Origin: a virus
DNA length: 40,942 nt
Strand: one strand, 5' to 3'
IMG/VR virus record: IMGVR_UViG_3300023115_000041
Location: 1-40,942 of that record
Below the pieces are notes generated by a model. It was not told the origin of the DNA. It did no database searches and saw only the letters and a list, made by a program, of their open reading frames with translations. Made by a program: the position numbers and the translations under genes. Numbering within the stretch: the first letter of the stretch is position 1; the number at the start of each line of letters is the position of its first letter. Shown piece after piece: positions 34,241-40,942 of this stretch.

Positions 34241-36012
34241 TGGCACTTCAGAGTTCGGGATCTATTTCAGCATCACAAATCAGAACTGAATTCCAAGGAT
34301 CCGGAACTTGGAGAATAAATGCACATTATCGAGCAGGTGCTCGTGTTCCTGAATCTGTTGCAAATATAAACATTCCTACATCTGGCGAGATTAGTTTCAG
34401 TGACTTTTATGGCGCAGCAAATCAAGTAACATTAGATAATGCTGCTACACCTTTGGTAGTTAATGGAATTAATTCTCTTAAAGAAATAATAGTAAGTGAT
34501 TATATTAGTTCAGGAGGAACACTTGTAATTTCTTCTGGTTGGTGGGTTTGGTCAGATAATACAAATGTTGCTGCAATGACTATTGATATTCCTTGCACTA
34601 TTATTAATGATGGAAATATTATTGGGCGTGGAGGCGACGGCGGCGGAGCCGTTCAAAGTGTCAACGGTGGACCTGCTATTAAAGTTAATCCAGGTGTAAC
34701 TAATGTCACTATTACTAATAGTGCAGGTTCTTACATTGCTGGCGGTGGCGGCGGAGGCGGCGGCGCTGGAGGCGGTGGCGCAGGCGGCGGAAATGGATCA
34801 CGAGCAGGCAGATATGACGGTCTTGTACCTGGGTATTCGCCTAACGGAGGCTCACTTGGACAGCCAGGCGGCAGCGGTAATCTTGGACCATCTGCAGGCG
34901 GTGTACCTAGTGGCGGCGGCGCCGGAGGCGGTGGCGGTAATGATGCAGATCCTCGTCCAACGTGGGGAGGTTATCACGGCGGCGGTGGTGGTGGCCGTGT
35001 TCTTCCTGGTACTGGCGGCGCAGGTGGTGCTAATAGTGTTGGTAATCGAGGCGGAGACGGTGGCAGCGCAAATAATCCTGGCAGCAATGGCTGGGGTGGC
35101 GGTGGTGGTGGCTGGGCTGCCCAAGGTGGTAATAATGGAGGCACAGGCGGTGCTGCAATTGACGGAAGTGTTACATCATTAACTAATAATGGTACAATAT
35201 GGGGATCAATAGGCACTAATTTAGCAACAGTTGCTACTCCTACAATGATTAATGGAAATCCGTCACTACAAGAAATAATAGTAAGTGATTTTATTAATTC
35301 TGGCGAAACTTTATTCGTACCATCTGACTGGTGGATTTGGTCAGATAATATTAGTGTAGCAGCAATGACAGTTGACATTCCGTGTACTATTATCAATAAC
35401 GGTAAAGTTATAGGCAAAGGTGGTCGAGGCGGAGATACTAGTGTTGCTGAAAATGGCGGTCCTGCTATTAAAATTAATTCTAGTATTTCTAATGTTACTA
35501 TTCTAAATGAAACTGGTGCATTTATTGCCGGAGGAGGCGGCGGAGGTGCAGAAAGAACACAAACAGATGGTACTTCTGCTGGCGGCGGCGGTGCAGGAGG
35601 CGGTGCAGGCGGCACCGCAGATGGACCTGTAGGAGCAACTGGAGGTACAGTAGGTGCAGTAGGCGGTACTAACTTTGGTGGAGTAACTGCAGCAGGCGCA
35701 GGCGGCGCTGGAGGCGGCCAAGGTGGAGGTAGAATCTTACCAGGTGTAGCAGGTTCATTGTCAACATCGGGCTTTTCAAATGCTACAGATGGTGGCGGTG
35801 GTGGAAACCCAGGCGGAGATGGTGCTGAAGAATTATTAGGCGCAACGACTTATACCATTGGCGCAGGCGGCGGAGGCTGGGGAGCAGCAGGCGGCGGACC
35901 AGGCACAGGAGCTCTGAATAGTACAACAGGAGGTTCCGGAGGCGCAGCAATAAATGATAGTGGTAATACTTATACATTAAGTAATTCTGGAACAATATAC
36001 GGAACAACATAA
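34240..36012 (+). CDS. Glycine-rich tail fibre adhesin with internal duplication
   Basis: A 590-residue protein. The N-terminus ALQSSGSISASQIRTEFQGS, then ISFSDFYGAANQ, is a short module common at the start of phage fibre proteins. The rest consists of two homologous halves. Each begins with an EIIVSD(Y/F)I(S/N)SG segment, then WW(V/I)WSDN...VAAMT(I/V)DIPCTIIN, then GG.AIK(V/I)N, and leads into long polyglycine runs (GGGGGGGGAGGGGAGGG and similar). Polyglycine sandwich folds with variable loops are known from the gp38-type adhesins of T2-like and S16-like phages, which bind outer-membrane proteins. The resemblance here is in composition. It probably sits at the fibre tip and recognises the host. 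It starts inside the stop of the preceding fibre gene. Confidence 0.75.
   Translation: MALQSSGSISASQIRTEFQGSGTWRINAHYRAGARVPESVANINIPTSGEISFSDFYGAANQVTLDNAATPLVVNGINSLKEIIVSDYISSGGTLVISSGWWVWSDNTNVAAMTIDIPCTIINDGNIIGRGGDGGGAVQSVNGGPAIKVNPGVTNVTITNSAGSYIAGGGGGGGGAGGGGAGGGNGSRAGRYDGLVPGYSPNGGSLGQPGGSGNLGPSAGGVPSGGGAGGGGGNDADPRPTWGGYHGGGGGGRVLPGTGGAGGANSVGNRGGDGGSANNPGSNGWGGGGGGWAAQGGNNGGTGGAAIDGSVTSLTNNGTIWGSIGTNLATVATPTMINGNPSLQEIIVSDFINSGETLFVPSDWWIWSDNISVAAMTVDIPCTIINNGKVIGKGGRGGDTSVAENGGPAIKINSSISNVTILNETGAFIAGGGGGGAERTQTDGTSAGGGGAGGGAGGTADGPVGATGGTVGAVGGTNFGGVTAAGAGGAGGGQGGGRILPGVAGSLSTSGFSNATDGGGGGNPGGDGAEELLGATTYTIGAGGGGWGAAGGGPGTGALNSTTGGSGGAAINDSGNTYTLSNSGTIYGTT
34442..34760 (+). repeat. 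Adhesin internal duplication, copy 1
   Basis: This encodes about residues 68-173 of the adhesin, from ATPLVVNG to the start of the polyglycine run. The homologous copy is at 35233-35540. AAGAAATAATAGTAAGTGAT is identical in both. Confidence 0.75.
35233..35540 (+). repeat. Adhesin internal duplication, copy 2
   Basis: This encodes about residues 332-433 of the adhesin, from ATPTMING to the next polyglycine run. It shares a word-for-word 20-base stretch with the copy at 34442-34760 and is otherwise diverged. Confidence 0.75.
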
Positions 36013-36021
36013 GGAAATACA

Positions 36022-37581
36022 ATGAGTGAGCGTGAATATATTGTAATTTTAAATAGAGGTGTAGATTATGATGCATTTTGGGATCAAATCGAAAATGCTA
36101 GTGAAGATGATGGATTTGTTCCTACTAGACGTGTTGATATATTAAACAGTCGTCCAGGTAGCTTGCGTTCTTGTCATTATAAATTATCAGATGATGAAGC
36201 TAACGTATTACGTAATGATCCGAGAGTTTACGGAGTTGAAATTCCTCCTGATCAACGTGATGATATTGACATGGGTTTTGATGCAGTACAAACAGGAAAT
36301 TTTACTAAAACAACTAGTGATAGCGGCGACTTTGTTAACTGGGGCCTTAGACGTTGTATTAGTGAGTCTAATCCTTACGGTAGTGCAACAACAGAGAATA
36401 CTGGAGAATATAGTTATAATTTAAACGGAGAAGGTGTTGACGTTGTAATTCAAGACAGTGGCATACAAGCCGATCATCCGGAATTTTATGATGAAAATGG
36501 AAATAATAGAGTACAAGAAATCGATTGGTACGCAGAAAGTGGAATACCAGGAACAATGCCATCCGGACATTATACAGATTACCACGGTCATGGAACACAC
36601 TGTGCGGGCATAGCAGTAGGTAAAACTTATGGTTGGGCAAAGGATGCTAGAATTTATGCTGTTAAAGTTGACGGACTACAAGGAAGTTCAGATCCGGGTA
36701 ATGGAATACCTGTATCTGATTGTTTTGATGTAATCAAGTTGTGGCATCGAAATAAACCTGTAAATCCTGCAACAGGTTATAAAAGACCTACAATTGTCAA
36801 CATGAGTTGGGGATATGGCGGATATAGAAGTACACCATCGACTGGTACTTATAGAGGTTCAAGTTGGAACTATTCAGATCCTACTCACAATAGTTCAACA
36901 GAATTATGGCATGAAACTGGAATTGTTCCTCCTGTTAGTTTTTTCGGAAGACGTATTCCAGTTAGAGTAGCAAGTGTTGATGCAGATGTACAAGAAATGA
37001 TTGACGAAGGTATCCATATTTGTATTGCTGCAGGAAACAGTTATTATAAGATAGAAGCAGCAGGCGGAGTTGACTATGATAATAATGCAAACTTTGGCAG
37101 AGGTTATAACGAATATTATCATCGTGGTAGTAGCCCATATGACGACGAAGCATTTATTGTTGGAAACATAGATAGTGACGTGCATTCTTCAGGACTCGAA
37201 CAAAAAGCAAGTTCGAGTTGTTCTGGGTCAGGTGTTAACATTTATGCGCCCGGAACAGATATAATGAGTACAACTAGTTCGATAAATGAAATGAACGGAG
37301 GAAATTATCCGTTAAATGAATCTTATAAAATTGCTAATATTTCAGGAACTAGTATGGCATCTCCGCAAGTGTGCGGACTAGGTGCATTGATGTTACAGCT
37401 AAATCCACATGCAACACCACAACAACTAAAAAGTTTTATGTTAAGTAAATGTACAAATAATGTCATGTATTTAGGTACAGGCGATGCTAATTATAATGAC
37501 ACTAGAAGTATTTACGGCGGTGAAGAAAAATTCATGTTTAATCCGTTTAATAGTTCAGCACAAATAAGAATATTAACTTAG
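36022..37581 (+). CDS. Subtilisin-like serine protease (S8 family)
   Basis: A 519-residue protease with a complete catalytic triad: Asp145 in VVIQDSGI, His190 in HGHGTHCAG, and Ser444 in SGTSMASPQVCG. The oxyanion Asn339 is in AAGNS. Residues about 5-75 (YIVILNRGVDYDAFW, then HYKLSDDEANVLRNDPRVYG) look like an I9-type propeptide or inhibitor domain, which normally folds the protease and is then cut off. There is no signal peptide. It lies between two fibre/adhesin genes, 9 bases after the adhesin and 10 bases before the next fibre, so it is most likely made late. It may process a fibre protein, be carried on the virion to digest host surface proteins, or act in lysis. The sequence does not decide among these. 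Confidence 0.92.
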   Translation: MSEREYIVILNRGVDYDAFWDQIENASEDDGFVPTRRVDILNSRPGSLRSCHYKLSDDEANVLRNDPRVYGVEIPPDQRDDIDMGFDAVQTGNFTKTTSDSGDFVNWGLRRCISESNPYGSATTENTGEYSYNLNGEGVDVVIQDSGIQADHPEFYDENGNNRVQEIDWYAESGIPGTMPSGHYTDYHGHGTHCAGIAVGKTYGWAKDARIYAVKVDGLQGSSDPGNGIPVSDCFDVIKLWHRNKPVNPATGYKRPTIVNMSWGYGGYRSTPSTGTYRGSSWNYSDPTHNSSTELWHETGIVPPVSFFGRRIPVRVASVDADVQEMIDEGIHICIAAGNSYYKIEAAGGVDYDNNANFGRGYNEYYHRGSSPYDDEAFIVGNIDSDVHSSGLEQKASSSCSGSGVNIYAPGTDIMSTTSSINEMNGGNYPLNESYKIANISGTSMASPQVCGLGALMLQLNPHATPQQLKSFMLSKCTNNVMYLGTGDANYNDTRSIYGGEEKFMFNPFNSSAQIRILT

Positions 37582-37591
37582 AAAGAGTATA

Positions 37592-39919
37592 ATGTCGATT
37601 AATTTAAATCATAGTAGAGATGGAATTAGTACATCTTCTAACATATTAACAATAACAGGGACCGGTGCTCTAGTTATACCCGTCGGCAATTCTAGTCAAA
37701 GACCAAATATTAATATTCCTGGGCAGTTAAGATATAATACTTCAACACGTGGAATTGAAATATCAGATGGTTCAAATTGGACTGATTTAAACGGTAGCGA
37801 CTTAGATAAAGATACTTACATTAAATATGAAACTGCTACCGGATCAGATGAAGATACAATTTACTTTTATACTGCTAATGCATTAAGTGCAACACTTGAT
37901 AGTACTGCATTTGATACTAGTAAAATTACAGTAGCAGATGTTGAAATTAGTAATACACTAGATGTTACTGTATCTGCTACACTAGCAAGTGCAAGCATAA
38001 CAGACTTAACAGATACTCGTGTTGTGTATTCTGGCACAAGTGGCGAATTACAAGATAGTGCCAACTTAACATTTGATGGAACTACACTGTCTAGTACATT
38101 TGCAGGAAACTTAACAGGTGATGTTACTGGAAATCTAACAGGTAATGTAACAGGTAATGTAACTGGAAATTTAACAGGTAATGTAACTGGAGATTTAACT
38201 GGAAATGTAAACGGCGGCACTATAACAGACGGAACTCTTACTATTAGTTCTGGAAGTATCTCTGGAGTAGTTGGTATAATAGCAAGCAATACTATTACTG
38301 CAAATGCATTTACTGATGGTGTACTGACAATTAGTAATGGTAACATAACTGGCGCAACAGCCGTTGTAACAGGAACTATAACAGGCGGTACTGTAACAGA
38401 CGGCACACTATCTATTACCAATGGAACAATAACTGATGCTGTAGACGCTACATATAGTGGCGATGTAAGTATAGGCGGCAATGCTACTATATCTGGAGAC
38501 TTAACTGTACAAGGTACAACCACAACTGTAAACAGTACAACAACTAGTATTGTTGACCCTGTTATGTTTATTGGTGGCAATGCAGATGGTACTCCTCTTA
38601 CTGTTGATGATAATAAAGATAGAGGCGTAGCATTTGAATATCATGATGGTACTAGTGCTAAGACTGGATTTTTCGGATGGGATGACAGTGCACAAAAGTT
38701 TACAATGATACCAGATGCTACAATCACAAATGACGTTGCTAGTGGCAATGTTGGAGATTTTATTGTAAACGAACTAGAGTCTACTACTATAAATGTTGAA
38801 ACAATAAACATATCAACAGATGCTTATATTGTAGATCCAAATAATGTCGATCCTGATAAACGCATAGCAACTGCTATTGTAACAAGTGCAACTGTTCCTA
38901 CTAGTGGTGTAAAAGAAGGTGATTTATGGGTTGACAGCGACAGTTTAAATCTATATATGTATAGTAACAGTGTGTGGGTTCCGCTTGCACCTGGTATTGT
39001 AAGTAGTGTGAACACTAATGTACTTGGACTTACCGATCTCAGTGTTACAGTAAATTCTGTAGGCACATCAAATTTAACTTACGATAATACAACTGGCATA
39101 TTCAGTTATACACCTCCAGATCTAAGTTCTTATGCAACACAGTCTGGGCTAACAACACTAACTAACAGTTTCAATACACATGTTTCTAGTTTAAGTGCAG
39201 TTGCACTTAGTGGTGATTACGGAGATTTATTAAACAAACCTACACTTGCAACTGTTTCAAGCACAGGTGATTATAGCGATTTACTAAACACACCTACTAT
39301 ACCTGTAGACTTAGGAGATCTGACAAATGTAGATAATACAATGCCTGGCGAAGGACAAGTACTAAAATATAATAGTACCACTGGATTATGGCAACCTGCA
39401 ACAGATAATGCAAGTACAGCAACAGGAGGTGTATTAGGATATGGAGACTTAACACTTATCGTTCAAGCACCTGATTCTGTAAACTATCCGAATGGTAATT
39501 TAACTTATGCTGGCAGTGGTTTAAATAAAGGACAATTTACTTTTACACCAATAGATACAACATTATTTTCTAAGAAACTAATTGCAGATAGTGTAACATT
39601 AGAGTTCGGTGATGCTAATGATGTGAAAATGTTTTATGATAGAACAGCAAACCGTTTCAACATAGAACTTGAACAAAACGCAACTGGTGTACAAATAACA
39701 AATAATGGCACACCTGTTGTTGATATTACTAAAACAGGTAATGTAGAAGTAACTGGAAGTTTTGTCGGAACAGGTAGTGTTGCAAGTGTTACAACAACAG
39801 TACCTAGTAGTAGTACTGACACAGGCACTAAAGGGCAAATAGCATACGATGCGTCATATGTTTATATCTGTGTTGCTACAGATACATGGATACGCTCTGC
39901 AATTGATAGCAGTTTTTAA
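37592..39919 (+). CDS. Tail fibre protein with GNLT/GNVT repeats
   Basis: A 775-residue fibre-type protein. The start (INLNHSRDGISTSSNILTIT, then GQLRYNTSTRGIEISDGSNW) is a module common in fibre proteins of marine T4-like phages. Around residues 172-207 there are nine tandem GN(L/V)T-type tetrapeptides. A segment with TTTVNSTTTSIVDPVMFIGG and GFFGWDDSAQKF follows; this too is widespread in such fibres. The C-terminal half contains further beta-rich repeats (GDYGDLLNKPTL, GDYSDLLNTPTI) and ends TKGQIAYDASYVYIC...DSSF. The last codon overlaps the convergent Nudix gene by 4 bases. It is probably a long or short tail fibre that contacts the cell. Weak GAAAGAG serves as ribosome site. Confidence 0.8.
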   Translation: MSINLNHSRDGISTSSNILTITGTGALVIPVGNSSQRPNINIPGQLRYNTSTRGIEISDGSNWTDLNGSDLDKDTYIKYETATGSDEDTIYFYTANALSATLDSTAFDTSKITVADVEISNTLDVTVSATLASASITDLTDTRVVYSGTSGELQDSANLTFDGTTLSSTFAGNLTGDVTGNLTGNVTGNVTGNLTGNVTGDLTGNVNGGTITDGTLTISSGSISGVVGIIASNTITANAFTDGVLTISNGNITGATAVVTGTITGGTVTDGTLSITNGTITDAVDATYSGDVSIGGNATISGDLTVQGTTTTVNSTTTSIVDPVMFIGGNADGTPLTVDDNKDRGVAFEYHDGTSAKTGFFGWDDSAQKFTMIPDATITNDVASGNVGDFIVNELESTTINVETINISTDAYIVDPNNVDPDKRIATAIVTSATVPTSGVKEGDLWVDSDSLNLYMYSNSVWVPLAPGIVSSVNTNVLGLTDLSVTVNSVGTSNLTYDNTTGIFSYTPPDLSSYATQSGLTTLTNSFNTHVSSLSAVALSGDYGDLLNKPTLATVSSTGDYSDLLNTPTIPVDLGDLTNVDNTMPGEGQVLKYNSTTGLWQPATDNASTATGGVLGYGDLTLIVQAPDSVNYPNGNLTYAGSGLNKGQFTFTPIDTTLFSKKLIADSVTLEFGDANDVKMFYDRTANRFNIELEQNATGVQITNNGTPVVDITKTGNVEVTGSFVGTGSVASVTTTVPSSSTDTGTKGQIAYDASYVYICVATDTWIRSAIDSSF
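38105..38212 (+). repeat. Nine 12-base tandem units (GNLT/GNVT)
   Basis: Nine in-frame 12-base units encode GNLT, GDVT, GNLT, GNVT, GNVT, GNLT, GNVT, GDLT and GNVN. Some units are nearly identical in DNA (GGTAATGTAACA/T). Because the period is a multiple of three, gain or loss of units would keep the frame. Confidence 0.9.
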
Positions 39920-39924
39920 AAACT
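39911..39924. repeat. 14-base palindrome at the convergent gene ends
   Basis: AGTTTTTAAAAACT is perfectly self-complementary and spans the 4-base overlap of the stop codons of the fibre (39917-39919) and the Nudix gene (39916-39918). It might act as a weak two-way transcription stop. It has few G-C pairs. Confidence 0.5.
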
Positions 39925-40374
39925 ATCTAACCAGTTTGATAAGTCTTCTGAATCCTTTGCATTATCCCAAATAGTTTTAATCTTATCAATCATATCAGGT
40001 TTTTCTAATACAACACGTGCGCCTCTATGTAAAGGCTTTGGCCAACCATTTAGTTCAACCCATGCGTATCCGGCACTTTCTCCGTTTGTGTTAGGAATGA
40101 ATTCTTCATACACTGTAATAACATATGTATGATATGTAAACTTTTTATCTTCACTTAAAAATGTATGTATAGGATAAACTTTTTCTAAACTTGGCAGTTT
40201 ACCCATTTCTTCTTCACATTCACGTAACAATGTTTCTACTGGACGTTCATTGTGTTCACTTTTACCTCCCCAAAAACTCCAAGTAAGAGGATGTGAAACT
40301 TCCTTGCTACGTTGTTGTAGCATTATGCGTCCTGTATTAAGTGCTAAAAAGCAGCAACCGCTTGCTGTTATCAT
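39916..40374 (-). CDS. Nudix hydrolase
   Basis: A 152-residue Nudix protein. The box is Gly37-x5-Glu43-x7-Arg51-Glu52-Cys53-x-Glu55-Glu56-x-Gly58, matching GX5EX7REUXEEXGU except that the last hydrophobic position is Lys59. The preceding strand SGCCFLALNTGRIMLQQRS, then WSFWGGK, is also typical. The family hydrolyses nucleoside diphosphates linked to another moiety (such as ADP-ribose, NADH, or oxidised nucleotides); the substrate is not visible. It starts with ATGA overlap at the stop of the upstream structural gene and ends tail to tail with the fibre gene. Nudix genes occur in many T4-like phages. Confidence 0.9.
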   Translation of the reverse strand: MITASGCCFLALNTGRIMLQQRSKEVSHPLTWSFWGGKSEHNERPVETLLRECEEEMGKLPSLEKVYPIHTFLSEDKKFTYHTYVITVYEEFIPNTNGESAGYAWVELNGWPKPLHRGARVVLEKPDMIDKIKTIWDNAKDSEDLSNWLDSF

Positions 40375-40942
40375 AAGTAAATTCGCCAGTATCCTGGGTT
40401 GTATGTTCCTTCAAATGCGTTGACCCACTGTGAGCCAGTCCATTTGAGTTTGTCCTGAGTTGTTATATTTGTTGTAAATTGTTCAGCAGTTATAACATCA
40501 CTGTCAAATGTAATGTTCCACTGTCCAGTAGAACTGTCATACTGAATAATATCGTTTGCTTTTGCTGAACTGCTTGCCCATCCGCTTCCGCTTGGAATAT
40601 CTGCTAGTAGCAAATATCTATCTCCATTAGCAGCGGCAGTTAATGTTCCGTCTCCTGGATAGTTGAATGTAGGATCGATTACTGCATCAACTGCATCTTC
40701 TGTGTTTGCAGGTAATGTATCAGTATCTAATACAACTTTAAGTATATTTGGATCTGTAGTTTTGTAAATAGTGCCAATAATATCTTTACTTGTGTCTCCT
40801 GGATCAGCAGTTTGCTTTAATCTAATTTGTGTAATACCATCACGTAGTTCGCCGTATGGAAGTAGTTCTTGTTGCCAGTCTAATATACCTCCGTTGTCGT
40901 CTGTGTTGCTTGTGTTACGATGTCTAAGGCTAGCAGTAGCAT
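40371..40942 (-). CDS. C-terminal end of a large virion structural protein (5' end outside window)
   Basis: A leftward frame is open from the right edge to the TGA at 40373-40371, about 189 residues. The visible part reads ATASLRHRNTSNTDDNGG, then GILDWQQELLPYGELRDGIT, QIRLKQTADPGDTSK, DAVDAVIDPTFNYPGDG, GDRYLLLADIP, and ends AFEGTYNPGYWRIYL. The run from GDRYLLL through ANDIIQYDSSTGQWNITFD and TQDKLKWTGSQWVNAFEG is a module I associate with large structural proteins of marine T4-like phages, which supports a tail/baseplate role. A start codon inside the window (for example an ATG downstream) is not needed because the frame is open to the edge. The stop overlaps the Nudix ATG (ATGA), implying co-transcription. 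It may be the end of the giant gene at 1-7414. Confidence 0.75.
   Translation of the reverse strand, partial: ATASLRHRNTSNTDDNGGILDWQQELLPYGELRDGITQIRLKQTADPGDTSKDIIGTIYKTTDPNILKVVLDTDTLPANTEDAVDAVIDPTFNYPGDGTLTAAANGDRYLLLADIPSGSGWASSSAKANDIIQYDSSTGQWNITFDSDVITAEQFTTNITTQDKLKWTGSQWVNAFEGTYNPGYWRIYL

Noticed and set aside
34703-35182. Long frame in the adhesin region on the plus strand (159 codons)
   Set aside because: It is the +1 shadow of the polyglycine-coding stretch; GGC/GGA repeats keep other frames open. The adhesin frame has recognisable repeats and a coupled start.
34974-35615. Minus-strand Pro-rich frame of 213 codons
   Set aside because: Complement of the polyglycine runs; no start signal and no protein-like composition.
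37867-38580. Minus-strand frame of 237 codons inside the second fibre gene
   Set aside because: Val/Pro/Thr-rich shadow of repetitive fibre codons; the plus frame has known fibre modules.

Overview
The window is part of a T4-like (contractile-tailed) bacteriophage genome. The sequence is AT-rich and the genes are tightly packed, often overlapping as ATGA or TAATG. The gene set is a recognisable T4 core: gp55, gp47, gp46, gp26, gp20, gp67, gp21, gp22, gp23, gp25, gp6, gp5 and gp53. The style of the proteins (very large baseplate proteins, fibre proteins with GDTMTG...TKQYVD units, GIY-YIG and Nudix genes) resembles marine T4-like phages of cyanobacteria or SAR11-type hosts. No photosynthesis gene or other host marker is visible, so the host is open. 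No terminase (gp17), tail sheath (gp18), tail tube (gp19), neck genes or DNA polymerase are present, so this is not a complete T4-like gene set.

Layout. Positions 1-18037 are a leftward tail/baseplate operon. Read from 18037 downward it encodes an adenylyl/cytidylyltransferase-like enzyme, a tail tube/baseplate junction protein, a short gp53-like LysM protein, a gp27-like hub carrying a lysozyme domain, a gp5-like spike without lysozyme, a lysozyme-like protein, gp25, gp6 and a giant structural protein that runs off the left edge. A short divergent control region (18038-18145) has a gp55-type late motif facing left and a sigma70-type promoter facing right. Positions 18146-23415 run rightward and hold gp55 (late sigma factor), gp47/gp46 (Mre11/Rad50-like nuclease), two small unknown genes, a phosphomannomutase-like HAD protein and a GIY-YIG nuclease. 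Positions 23416-23791 contain no gene but carry a hairpin-rich, comparatively GC-rich element that looks like a structured RNA.

A single leftward gene follows, gp26 (24858-24001). It ends in a T9 run from which a -1 shift opens an 80-codon extension down to 23792. This resembles the G/GT tail-assembly-chaperone arrangement of lambda-like phages. Divergent from it is a probable tape-measure protein (24922-26910). Then comes the head block: portal gp20, a small gene, acidic core gp67, protease gp21, scaffold gp22 and a compact major capsid protein gp23, closed by a clear terminator at 32723-32751. Positions 32795-39919 encode fibres and adhesins: a repeat fibre, a glycine-rich adhesin with an internal duplication, a complete subtilisin-like protease, and a second repeat fibre. 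A leftward Nudix gene and the C-terminal end of another structural protein fill the right edge.

How it works together. Sigma70-like promoters precede gp55 and gp47. gp55 would then direct the host polymerase to TATAAATA-like sites, which are seen before the tail operon, gp26, the tape measure, gp20 and the fibre block. gp22/gp67 form the prohead core around the gp20 portal, and gp21 cleaves core and capsid. The baseplate operon supplies hub, spike and wedge. The most notable points are the gp26 frameshift, the structured RNA, the lysozyme domain on the hub instead of the spike, the subtilase among the fibre genes, and window ends whose open reading frames would join exactly in frame if the molecule were circular.
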